This document shows positions 11,604 through 21,110 of a DNA stretch of 64,000 nt, one piece after another (position 1 is the first letter of the stretch; every line of letters starts with the position of its first letter). The stretch spans positions 65,737,554 through 65,801,553 of the forward strand of contig OX485803.1 of the NCBI GenBank assembly GCA_950295325.1, written 5' to 3'. The translations under genes were made by a program, and so were the position numbers. Below the pieces are notes generated by a model. It was given only the letters and a program-made list of their open reading frames with translations, was not told where the DNA came from and ran no database searches. The DNA comes from Polytrichum commune. Taxonomy: Eukaryota > Streptophyta > Polytrichopsida > Polytrichales > Polytrichaceae.

Positions 11604-12801
11604 ATGGGAGGACGACCGTCAAAAAAGATTGGCGAAACCATTGCCATGAAGCAATGGGATGACGATAATTACCCGCGCATGCTGCAAGCTAGTCGGAGTT
11701 GGCACCTTTTTTATTCCTCCTTTGTGGCCAATCCTATCTACGCCTCCTTCAGACCTGCGTACCCTTTATCACATTCAATTGCGGAGGGTTGGGATGTGCA
11801 TGCTCTGCTTTTGCAACATTCACATGTGAGAAGGGTTTATCCTGTGTCTTGGTCCGTTCTTCTTTTTCGTTGTTTTCTGAAGTTTTACAACCTATTGCCC
11901 CCTCTACTATCGTACCCTTGGGACGGCCTCAGTGATGCGAACGTTACGAAGTGGCTGAAGCTCGCCGAAAAAGTTGGTGGATTTGGCTCACATGTTTGGC
12001 AGGTGGCAACGGCGTATTTGAAAGAAGAAAGTTTCATCTTATTTGCAGGATCTAGGCCGGTGGATTCACATAAACAATGGCTTGCAGACGTGGAGGATGC
12101 CTGGAAGGATTTAAGGAACCCCGACGTTCAATGGTAGGCGGAATTGCGGATGTGGTGCAGCTCAACCCAATTCAAAGCAGTTCAGGACATGGCCTTTCAC
12201 GAGAAGGAGTTGTGGTTGAAAGCTTGGGTGATTTGTGATCGTCCCTCTAAGTATTCGCCCCCCCTTGCATGTTACGAACGGTGGCTACAATATCGAGAGG
12301 ACATGGACATCGGATATGTCCTTGCCAACCCAGGTAATTTGTAATATGATGATTTATTATTAACATACCTTCCTGAGGTTACGAACATAACGTTATTGAC
12401 GTGTATACTTATTTGCAGGTATTATGGACCCACCGCATGAGCCGACTGAGTACTTGTACAAGCTTCAAGCCCTTGCAGATAATATTGTCAAAGAACGTTG
12501 TAAGACATCAGAAGTGCATCCGCCAGCACCCAATCAGCACGAAGCGGATGTGCTTCACTGTGAGGTGGAGGCCACCAATGCTACTAATATCGGCAACACA
12601 AGAAATTTGAGCAATGCAGATGTTCTAAAGGATGTGCAGCCCCCAGTGGAACCACAATCCAATAAGCATGCGGAAGACGCGGCCTCCACACATGGAGACG
12701 TGCATGTTGGACCTCCATGCTACATTCCGATGACCCAAGTTGATTTAGACTGGCAAGATTCGGTATCTCCTACACCTAGTTCTTCACTCAATGCAGCATA
12801 A
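11604..12801 (+). pseudogene. Unrecognised two-exon ORF with one in-frame stop
   Basis: I do not recognise this protein. An open frame from ATG 11604 runs to an in-frame TAG at 12135 and continues in the same frame to 12333. A GT-AG intron (12334-12418) then joins it in phase 1 to an exon ending at TAA 12801. The spliced product would be about 370 residues, Trp-rich in the first half and Ser/Thr/Pro/Asp-rich at the C-terminus. Preservation of frame across the stop and across the intron argues for a real former gene. Its place between the inverted arms, downstream of a CACTA transposase, makes an accessory transposon protein or another captured gene the main options. The single stop means it is either a pseudogene or read with an undetected splice. 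Confidence 0.4.
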
Positions 12802-12936
12802 AATTTCGCCGAGGACCTTGACGTGGTTGGCAAATTCTAAACTGCCGAGGCGCCCGTGGTCATGACCGTCGACACATTTGCTGAGGTATCCCAAATTGCA
12901 GAGGAGGCCGTCATGGATGCTACTCACTAGACAACC

Positions 12937-13660
12937 GTCTAAGTTACAAGTCTGGAACTGCTAGGTTAGAAGTTGAATACATGTTACATAGGAAAGAAAA
13001 TATTTTGGTAGCTAACCACGTACAACGAAGGATGAACTTTGACATATGTAACGTGTATAATAAGTGTAACATGAGACTTCAGTACATTTGCTTGTGGAAG
13101 TACCGTGGCCCTGAATGGTTGTTTTGGAAATGGATTTTTTGTTGGAGTTGTTTGAATCAATGCAGATGTTAAGAGAATCGTTTAGGTGCATGGAAAATTT
13201 CAATTCTCGCAAAAAAATGAATTAACGCCATGTAGCCAACGAATCAAGGTAATTTGTCATTACACAGACTTTACTAAAACAAATTCTAAACCACCTAAGT
13301 TGTAGACCTTCGAAACTGCTAGATTACAAGTTGGATACATGTTACATAGGAAGAAAAATATTTTGGTAGCTAAGAAGTTATTTTTAATACTTCCACGTAC
13401 ACTAAAGGATAAACTTTGACATATGTAATGTGTATAATAAGTGTAACATGGGACTTCAGTGCATTTGCTTGTGGAAGTACCGTGGCCTTGAATAGTTGTT
13501 TTGGAAATGGATTTTTGGTTGGAGTTGTTTGAATCAATGCAGATGTTGTCAGAATCGTTTAGGTGCATGACAAATTTCAATTCCTGCAAAAAAATGAATT
13601 AACGCCATGTAACCAGCGAATCAAGGTAACTTGTCATTACACACACTACACCAAAACAAA
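12937..13660 (+). repeat. Two-copy direct tandem duplication, unit about 360 bp
   Basis: Phrases such as GTTACATAGGAA, GACATATGTAA, GTGGAAGTACCGTGGCC and AATGAATTAACGCCATGTA recur in the same order about 360 bp apart. The copies differ by scattered substitutions and a small insertion near 13378. No protein is encoded; the mirrored short frames on the minus strand reflect the duplication. Confidence 0.85.
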
Positions 13661-14644
13661 TACCCATAATTGGGAAAATGAAGTGTTTTTTTGGTTGCAT
13701 TGTTTGCACCCTAACATCGAAGAGTCCTTGAAATCACTAAGGTGCCCAACTTGGCCCATACACCCAATGGATCGCTAGTATGGTGGTACGTGCAGTGGTT
13801 GTACGTTAGGTTACTGTTTGTAACATGTATAAGTCATATATATCTAGCCACGTTTATTTTTAAAATGTGTAACATGACAGTATGCACAATGGAATTCAGA
13901 TTACTGGTTGCAAATACACCTCATGATGGCGGAATAGCTATTCCAATGGGGGAACGTGAGTTTCCCCTGTTGGTTCGATGGAGTGCCCCAGCAAACAAAC
14001 TTGCAGGGACCATTAGTACGAGCTTCATCACCTTTCACAAAATCATGCACTCTTGCCCTTGGTATGTATACTACTGAAAATGGAGCATGAGTCCTGGACT
14101 GTTCCTCCTCCTTTTGGCGCGGATCTGGGTTGCCTAAGTCAGATCCATGTGCATGAAAGTATCTGGTTCAGGGTGTCTGGACTAAACCGCGGAGCCGCTC
14201 TAAGTTTGCCTTGTGTACCTCCTTATATGTAGACTCATAGGAGGACTGCAGGCCACGCAATGTGCGATGTGCTTGGTTGGAGGTAGGATGTCCATCTGCA
14301 AGAAGGTGTACGTCGTTGTGCAATGCAACACATGACTTAACAACGGCGTAAGTAACACAGTCACCCATTGAAGACCTCAATCTCTAGTGACAACATCCAC
14401 ATACAAGGGACAAAAGGTCCTCAGATCCGTTTTTAGCTCTTTAAAGTTCTATGGAAGACAGTGGACTGCGGCTTAAATGCAAACTAAACCCTAAATGAGT
14501 ATATGCCATCAATCAGAAGCAATGCTAGAATCCAGATTTGGAAATAAACCCTAAAACACAGTCAGTGATGATGATTGTAACCACTATCTCTGCATTGAGC
14601 GCACAACATGATGTTTTTCCTCTATAACTTCAATGCTTGGATGT
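13661..14644. other. Interior of the inverted-arm region, no recognised gene
   Basis: Only short frames are present. A 70-codon minus-strand frame at 14168-14380 has an even, protein-like composition but matches nothing I know and lacks neighbours in frame. Confidence 0.3.
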
Positions 14645-15168
14645 TTGCAATCACTTCACTACATAGAAGACAACACATTCTGGCGGAAATCTACACTTTT
14701 TGCTAAATGCCGAGGTTACGATCAATGAGAGGCATGGTTCCAACGTGTTTGGGAAGAAGCGCTCCAAACACTCATCGCCTTTGATCCGTTCAGCGCATCA
14801 TTGTTGCAATCACATCACTTGACACAAGTCAGTCCATTGCAGCAGAAATCCGAAGTGTGTAGGTTACAATGATTCAACAGCCATGGCTGGATGGAGGTCT
14901 TTCAAAGAGGAACCCCAAAACACTTTCCCCGAGGGTGATTAGGTTAGGAACCCCACATGGTCCTCATGGCATGGGGATGCTATGATGGAAGGTGATGTGA
15001 TGTGAAGTTGGGCACGGGCAGCTTGGCGTGCCACAGTGTCGTTACAGCCCGGGCCAGCAGAGGCTCTGCTGCAGGCATGCCAGGACCCGACCCCCGAGGG
15101 GCTGACCCACTGCCATGCCTCGATTTCAGCACAACATTTACCTCCTTTGGGTTGGGTAATGTTAGGGC
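14645..15168 (-). repeat. Right arm of the ~500-bp inverted repeat
   Basis: This is the reverse complement of the arm at 9031-9530. The outer edge at GTTAGGGC (15161-15168) is sharp, and sequences outside both arms are unrelated. The spacing between arms is about 5.1 kb. No target duplication was found at the outer edges, so the arms may be parts of a larger element rather than its ends. Confidence 0.85.
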
Positions 15169-15763
15169 TTGAGTTGGGGACGCTGCCTAGTTTTGCTACC
15201 ATGTAGGTGTTTCTAGCCGTTGGGGAGGTAGGGCAGTCGGGCGAGCAGCTATACAACACAAAAAGTGGCTATTGTTAAGGCAAGCCACCGTGTAAAGTGT
15301 AGAATGTAGTAAAAATGTAGACTGTATAGTATCCCAACGCAATAAAGACATTGCCTACATTTTACTATCACGTTCAGTTGTTTACTTTAATTGTTTCAAC
15401 CCAGGTCCTTCAAGGGCCGCCCACACTGTAGAAGCTCATGCCATGTGCTTAGCCATTCTACCATTTCCCAAATATCTCTCCCTTAAATTCTTGGCATTTT
15501 CCTAATTGGTGAATGACTATCATAACATTATTCAACCACATCGTAACATTACTTAGAGTGTCCCTACTGAACACCCTATCCTACTTGGCAATGACATTGA
15601 GCATTTATTGAAGGCAGGCCTGGCAAAAGTCTTAGCCACGAACACTCGCCAATGCCATAAGTTCTTACTACGCAAGAAAATCAAAGCTCCAACCTTGTGA
15701 AAAACTCATTTATTAGCGTGCGAGTTCCGCCATTGCTATTGCCTTAATCAACAATGCTAGGAG
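15169..15763. other. Spacer, no gene
   Basis: No coding signal. On the minus strand around 15385-15460 there is a faint tRNA-like layout, GGCTAAGCACATGG then GGTTGAAAC, which is too weak to call a SINE. Confidence 0.3.
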
Positions 15764-16138
15764 TTGCAAATATTGGTGTCGTCAGGGGTGCGCAAAGAAG
15801 AGAAAAGAATTGATCCCGAGGAGGAGGCGCAATGTTGCCATAGTTTCATGCACACGTCTAGAGATGTACAAAGATGTATAGGGCAAGCAATGACTATATT
15901 TTGGACTATTGTTGGGGCGCGTTATGCTCGTCACAAGCTCGTTGGTTGTTTGGAGCACCCAACCAGACCGTTGGAGACAAAATGGGAAGACATCAAGTTT
16001 GCCACCAACAAGTTCACTAGGGTGCATGATGCAATTGTGGCACTAAATGAGTCGGGGAAGACCGATGATGATCGGATCCAAATATTGGAAGTTAATAGGA
16101 CTAGAGATGAGATTGCACAAGCAAATACACATACATAG
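15764..16138 (+). pseudogene. Myb/SANT-like fragment of PIF/Harbinger or NAM-associated type
   Basis: The frame contains WTIVGARYARHKL, RPLETKWEDIKFATNKF and ALNESGKTDDDRIQ. This order, W-x(5-7)-R-Y/F then R-x-L-x-x-K/R-W-x-x-I then N-K-F, followed by S-G-x-T/K-x-x-D-R-I, is that of the plant Myb/SANT-like proteins of PIF/Harbinger elements and of the related NAM-associated C-terminal domain. Such proteins bind element ends and help the DDE transposase. The fragment lacks a convincing start and ends in a stop soon after the domain. No Harbinger transposase lies next to it. I take it as a transposon relic. Confidence 0.45.
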
Positions 16139-16484
16139 AGGCATATGAACAATGTTTGTAGTGAGGTGGTCTTATGCTCTCATTGCTTTGCTTTTTTTTT
16201 TTTTTTTTTTCCCGTTTCCTTGGTTCATACAAATAATATAGGATAACTTTTATTCCTCTCCGATCAACATAGTGGACTATTTTAACTTTATTATTTCTCA
16301 TGCCTCTTTCTCTACATTTTTATTGATTATGAGCAATCTAATGCTCTACCTTCTACAATTCCTTCTAGAATTACATTTCTATTGACTACGAGCAATGTAA
16401 TACTCCACCTTCAACACTCCCACTTTGTGAGTAGTCAAAGACTTGTAATGCTATTAAAATTCTCAACCTTATATAGTGAGAATC
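16139..16484. repeat. Low-complexity tract and short tandem repeat
   Basis: A thymine run of about 20 lies at 16190-16210. Between about 16318 and 16440 a 60-bp unit ('attga.tatgagcaat.taat.ctc.accttc.aca') occurs twice with several mismatches. No gene is seen. Confidence 0.5.
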
Positions 16485-16619
16485 GAACATTGCCCATAAG
16501 TTGCCACATTTGTACTTAATTGCTTCACTCCAACTCAAAGGAGCTTCCAATATTACCACATTGGCCCGTTCCTCATTGTGTTGAGGCAAACTGTGGATTT
16601 TCCACCATTCTCCAAGTGG

Positions 16620-16898
16620 TCATTGCTCTTCGCTAAATTCTTTAACAATAATGTCGTTGTTTGCTGGTCCTTCACATGCCTCTTCAATTGCAACTTCATT
16701 ACCTCCTACTTTCTCGTTAACATTCACGAACAATGATGATTTGAAAAAATTGTCCCCCCCTACCACCACCACCACCACCATAGGGCCTTCATTTCTCCCA
16801 CTTGGTCCCATATCCAAATTGTTTCTAATGCTTTCACTCTCTTCGACAAACACAACATCATTACTTCTTATGATTTTCTTTGTTGTCAACCACATCAT
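16620..16898 (-). pseudogene. Ty1/copia integrase-RT linker fragment
   Basis: This minus-strand frame opens with MMWLTTKKIIRSNDVVFVEE. The phrase 'TKKII.S.DVVF.E' is the conserved segment after the integrase core in Ty1/copia polyproteins, and an acidic and Gly/Asn-rich linker follows. The next piece, 16485-16589, holds APLSWSEAIK...NLWAM, which resembles the opening of the copia reverse transcriptase, after which homology is lost. Confidence 0.7.
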
Positions 16899-16950
16899 TT
16901 TTCAAGCCTTCATATTTTCACAATATCCAAGAAATACACATTTGAATTTT

Positions 16951-17247
16951 TCACCTCAGCTTACCCCTCTTTTCGTTTGGAACCATTGCATAAGCAATTC
17001 TTCCAAACACACGCATGTGTGCAACGCAAAACCTTCCCCTGTTCCACGTCTCTTCAGGTGTAACATAATGCAAAGCTTTTGTCGGACATCGGTTTAGTGT
17101 ATAAACCACATTGGCCAACCATTTTGTCCAAAACAAATTCTCGAGCTTTTGAGCTTCAAACATACGCTTTGCCATTGTGACAACGGTTCGATTTGCACAC
17201 TCCGTTGGTTCAATATATTGGAGCGTGCTCTCAATGCTAACTTTCAT
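16951..17247 (-). pseudogene. Ty1/copia integrase C-terminal fragment
   Basis: The frame carries ECANRTVVTMAKRMFEAQKL, then TLNRCPTKALHYVTPEETW and AHMRVFGRIAYAMVPNEKRG. These are hallmark stretches of the second half of copia integrase, which inserts cDNA into the host genome. The catalytic Glu region just upstream is damaged. Upstream minus-strand sequence to about 17500 still shows the integrase core phrase resembling 'YFVTFVDDF', in broken frames. Confidence 0.85.
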
Positions 17248-17502
17248 TAAAAAAAATTAATTATTTTGAAATAGAGTCCTCCACTCATCCATTACAATGC
17301 CTTTAGTTTATGCTCGGAACTCTTTAAACCTCTCAAACCATTTTCTCATTTGGATTTTATCATATAAACCCACACCTACTTCAAAAAATCATCAACAAAA
17401 GTAACGAAATATTTTCTCCCTCCCACAAACATGTTATTCATGGGGCCAGAAACACCTGAATGTATAATCTTTAAGGGTTTTGTTGCTTGCCTCTCCGCAT
17501 CG

Positions 17503-17818
17503 TTGTCCAACTTTGCTACATATTGCTTACCCTACGTGCACGCTTCGCAACCAATCTAGAGATGGAATGAGAAGATTTACCTAGGTTCATGCCCCTTACC
17601 ATGCTTTGAAGTGTATGAACACTCCTCACATTTAAATGACCAAGTTGGCGATGCCAAAGCTCCACCAGACTGTTGTCCAACTTTGTTGAATATTGCTTAT
17701 CCTCTGTGCACGCTTTACAACCAATATAGAGATGTGACGAGAAGATTTACCTATGTTCATGTCCCTTACCATGCTTTGGAGTGTATGAACACTCCTCATA
17801 TTTAAATGCCCAAGTCGG
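17503..17818 (+). repeat. Internal tandem duplication (~169 bp) inside the copia relic
   Basis: The block 17503-17671 is repeated from 17672 onward. Shared phrases include GTTGTCCAACTTTG, GTGCACGCTT, GAGAAGATTTACCTA and TGAACACTCCTCA. The second copy is interrupted at 17818 by a solo LTR and resumes at 19355 with GATGCCAAAGCTCCACC, as at the end of copy one. The unit encodes the pre-integrase HxxxH-type region (HLNVRSVHTLQSM-like on the minus strand). Confidence 0.8.
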
Positions 17819-19354
17819 TGTCAACCTTAAACCCCCACCCTTAAGCGTCTTAGTCCGGATGAAGATTCTTGGCTCACATGAAGTCCCCTAGCCCTTAGCA
17901 TTCATCAACAGTCTTGAGTTTGTGCTACCAATAAATCAACCATTCTTCCAAATGCCCCTCATTCCTATTCATTCTTAGTGTTCATAAACACTTAAATTGT
18001 ACATCAATCCAATCCACACTCAAGCCCTAAGTCTAACCACTAATGGTCATACACCAATCCTATTCTAACTCTACTTACTCTAATGTTGCTGCCTAATTAA
18101 CTACTATTAAATGAGTGCCATTACTGGCTAATATGGGTCACTAGCTAGTTGTTTCTTGGTCACCAACGCAGATTCCAATGTACCCTGTATGGCCCAGTGT
18201 GCCCTGCTCCAAGCTTTCCTTAGTCATGGTTGTGAGCTGCATCCCTCCATCCAGTTCCTCGGGCCCTGCCTTATAGTTGCCGGAAGTCCAGCAGCTCGAA
18301 TCATACCCTGGTTGCTTAAGACCAATGCATCAGTAGCCCAGTTCTCAGGTGCCTACCCATACCTACTGAGCTCATGACCGAATTCATCAAGGCGAGCTCC
18401 CAGGCTTCTGAGCTGGAGACTCCCAGCCCCTCTCGATACCAACCGGTTCCCCTTTTGAGGTCTGAATTCCGTCTCTGCTTCTCAGATTCTAAGCTGATCT
18501 TCGGCCCCCAGCCCGCATTGCCCACGGACACGCACAAGAGGGTGTGTAATGGGTGGTTCAGGTCACCTCTTGGTGTAGCCAAAATTCCTCCCTCATGGTT
18601 GGCATTGCTCTTGGCCCGCCTAAGTGGCAGAGTTTAGCGATTACTAGAAATCCTCTGCCCCTGGAGCTCATCTTCGAACTCCCAGTTCTTCCCTCTTCAG
18701 CTACCTCGGCCGTCACATCGCCATCCCACTTGTGCACAGGCCCTGCCCCAGCATTCTCTGAGCAACCTCTTTCTGATTCCCACTGCTCTTATCCATTCAC
18801 TAGCCCGACACTTCGGCAGCCCTCCGCCTAGCACCAGTACATCTACCGCGGATCTCAGATGCCCTTCCTCATGCAACTTCCTGCCCTGTTCCTGGCTCTC
18901 TTCCATCAGATCCCCCCTACGAGCCCATACCCAAGTCGCTCGTTGCCGCAACCCCAAAAACTTCCACGGCGGCCTCTGCCTCCCCGCCCTGTTGTGCTTT
19001 GTACACTGTAGCACCTTGGAACTGAGCCTCAACCGTTGCCTATCCCCCTGGCCGGAAATCTCTAGGGCAGACCCACCCCCCAGCCTTAAACGAACAACGG
19101 CTCGTCCCATTTGAGCCACTAAATTCCAGTTTAGAAACCAAGGTCAAGACCCACTAACCCATGGACTAATCCGTAAATGATTCAAGTCACCCTTACAAGC
19201 AACCAAAACTACCATGCTAGTTTTAACTCAATTAAACTAATAACTATGAACACAACTCATTTTTATGTTTTTAATAATTGAACACCACTCAAAATGCTAG
19301 CTCTAATGATCTTTTGGAAAGAAAAACACATGTGGGCACCATATTGGGCTCACA
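17819..19354 (-). mobile_element. Solo LTR (1536 bp) nested in the copia relic
   Basis: The segment begins TGTCAACC and ends GGCTCACA, giving the canonical TGT...ACA ends. It is flanked by an exact 5-bp duplication, GTCGG, at 17814-17818 and 19355-19359. The flanks, once joined, match the uninterrupted neighbouring copy of the same copia segment (AAGTTGGCGATGCC near 17642). This places the insertion to the base. In minus orientation its first bases, TGTGAGCCCAATATGG, resemble the start of the second solo LTR at 19697, so orientation is probably minus. Open frames inside (for example 18156-19119) are not recognisable proteins. No internal retrotransposon domain remains, as expected after LTR-LTR recombination. 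Confidence 0.88.
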
Positions 19355-19571
19355 GTCGGCGATGCCAAAGCTCCACCGGACCGCCTTCCCCACGTGAACG
19401 CACGAAGTTGGTTGTATCTGCTATGCATACCTATGTAAAGGTCATTTGGTACAACTTCATTTGCAACCATTGCAACCATGTTGCCATTCACACCTTTCAC
19501 AATACACTCGTTTGCGAGAAATGACACCTTCAATCCATTTGACATCAACTTGCTTACCGAGAGGCATATCA

Positions 19572-19691
19572 AAGGTGTTCAAATATTTGTACGAGGCCGG
19601 CAAATTCTCAAGCAAAGTCATGACGATGTTTTCCTCCCGCATGAGTACCTCCAAACATGCGAACTGATCCGCAAATGCTTCGATCTTGTTG
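19572..19691 (-). pseudogene. Ty1/copia gag, C-terminal fragment
   Basis: The minus strand reads KIEAFADQFACLEVLMREEN followed by TLLENLPASYKYL, the conserved UBN2-type gag helix region of copia elements. At about 19572 it passes directly into SVSKLMSNGLKVSF, which belongs to the region just before integrase. The zinc knuckle and protease have therefore been deleted. Confidence 0.8.
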
Positions 19692-19696
19692 ACGTG

Positions 19697-20773
19697 TGTG
19701 AGCCCAAAATTGATGCCCACATTGGTTGTTAATACTTGTAAAACATTACAAGTGGTGTTTTGGTGATTTATGATTATTCACAAAAATATAAAAAGAGTGA
19801 AGCTTGAAGAAAACTTAGTTTGAATCATTAGGCTTTTGTGGAGTGGATTTAAGTAGGAGAAGGCCAAACCTTGGTAAAGTATGGTAGGTAGAAAGCCAAG
19901 GTTAGTTAAATGTTTGAATTAGGATCCTTGTTGATCATTTGAGGGAGGAAGGCTTAGGAGATAGGATAAGAGCCTACAAAGTAGGAGGAAATCTCGAGGG
20001 CTTATCGTGAGCCTTGAGGGTGCTCACCCCCTCAAACTCACTATATAATCCCTCATTCCTCCCTCATTCATCCTCTCTTTCCTTCGTGTTCCTTGGCACT
20101 CCACGTGTTATAAGTGTGGGTGCGTGGGAAGCAAGATAGGAGCACGTGTGTGTGCATGGATGTAAGGTTAGGAGCCAAGGCTAGTTGGCCTTGAAGAGGG
20201 CTTGACCTCTTGTTAGTAATAGTTGGGCGTGAATGATTTAAAGTTCAATTTATGACTTTGTTTGAATACTTGGATTTACATTGATTAGCCTTATACTTAT
20301 GCGGATGTGCAAAGTCTCTTATTGGAGCATTTAGTTTTGTTGGACTTCATATGAATTTTTGAGAGCCCAAAAACCGAGACTATGTCCAAACTTCCAAAAA
20401 CTAGTAAAAAAATGTAGATTCAAAGGGAACAGCGTAGAATTGCGACCATATACTTTGTGGCAGTAGAAATATTATTGCATATTCATGTAGAGGACTTCAT
20501 TACCTATCCATAGATACCAAGAACTCATTTTTTGGACTTCATATGAATTTTTGAGAGCCAAAAAACCGAGACTATGTCCAAACTTCCAAACTTCCAAACT
20601 TCGAGATTAAGGAGTGTAAGAAGACATAGTATAGACTTGGCTAAGTTGCGTATATTCCAACGATAGATTGGAATCATACATTGTGTTACAAAGAGAGAAA
20701 TCTCTACATGTCATTATAAACTTCTCCATTCTGGCTAGGACGAAATTGAAGGGTGGAGGTTTTTTGGTGACAA
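19697..20773 (+). mobile_element. Second solo LTR (1077 bp) nested in the copia gag
   Basis: The segment runs from TGTGAGCCC to GGTGACA and is flanked by the exact 5-bp duplication ACGTG at 19692-19696 and 20774-20778. Removing it with one ACGTG joins NNLLGHV to NKIEAFADQ in one reading frame of gag, the normal family order. A TATA-like box (ACTATATAATCCC near 20040) followed by a pyrimidine-rich stretch suits a U3/R boundary in plus orientation. The start resembles the minus-oriented end of the first solo LTR, so both may be one family. No coding content is seen. Confidence 0.88.
20040..20052 (+). promoter_or_regulatory. TATA-like box of the solo LTR
   Basis: ACTATATAATCCC lies in the middle of the solo LTR and is followed by CT-rich sequence, as in plant LTR promoters. 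Activity cannot be judged from sequence. Confidence 0.4.
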
Positions 20774-20778
20774 CGTGG

Positions 20779-21110
20779 CCCAACAAGTTGTTGCACATCT
20801 TGTATGTAAAAAACTTGCAACGAACAAAAAGGATGTTGGACAAAAAAATCTTTGTCTCGTGAATGTTGCAAAGGATTTTCCACACCTCTGTGGATCATTT
20901 GCAACTTTTGATGAACATGACCTTTTTGACACGCCTTTGGTACTCCTTCAACACTTTGGGATCCACATTGGAAGGTGGAGCCTTCTCAAATCCGTTTATA
21001 ATGTCCCAAAGGTCCATGGAAGCCAAAAATGTTCAAAAGTCCATCTTCATTTTGAGCTTGCAAAGGCTAAATTTATCTCTGTGAAATTTGTCCATGACTT
21101 TAGCTCTTTC
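20779..21110 (-). pseudogene. Ty1/copia gag, N-terminal fragment
   Basis: The minus strand shows LWDIINGFEKAPPSN and DPKVLKEYQRRVKK, then EVWKILCNIHETK and NILFVRCKFFTYKM. These are successive gag segments of a copia lineage. A stop and small frame breaks lie between them. It is the 5' part of the coding region whose continuation is found beyond the solo LTR at 19572-19691. Confidence 0.8.

Larger units (their letters stand above)
16485..21110 (-). mobile_element. Degenerate Ty1/copia retrotransposon, minus strand, with nested solo LTRs
   Basis: Reading the minus strand from right to left, pieces appear in true Ty1/copia order. These are gag (20779-21110, then 19572-19691), the pre-integrase region (19360-19571, then 17503-17818), integrase (16951-17500), the linker to reverse transcriptase (16620-16898) and a stub of the RT start (16485-16589). 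The zinc knuckle, protease, most RT and RNase H are missing, and frames are broken by stops. Two solo LTRs (17819-19354 and 19697-20773) were inserted later; removing each one with one copy of its target duplication restores continuity. No flanking LTRs of the host copy were identified. It is dead. Confidence 0.85.

Noticed and set aside
15385-15460. tRNA-like A and B boxes on the minus strand, possible SINE
   Set aside because: The B box deviates (GGTTGAAAC) and no cloverleaf or SINE tail could be drawn.
18156-19119. Several ORFs on both strands in a GC-richer block
   Set aside because: They lie within the solo LTR 17819-19354 and show no domain.
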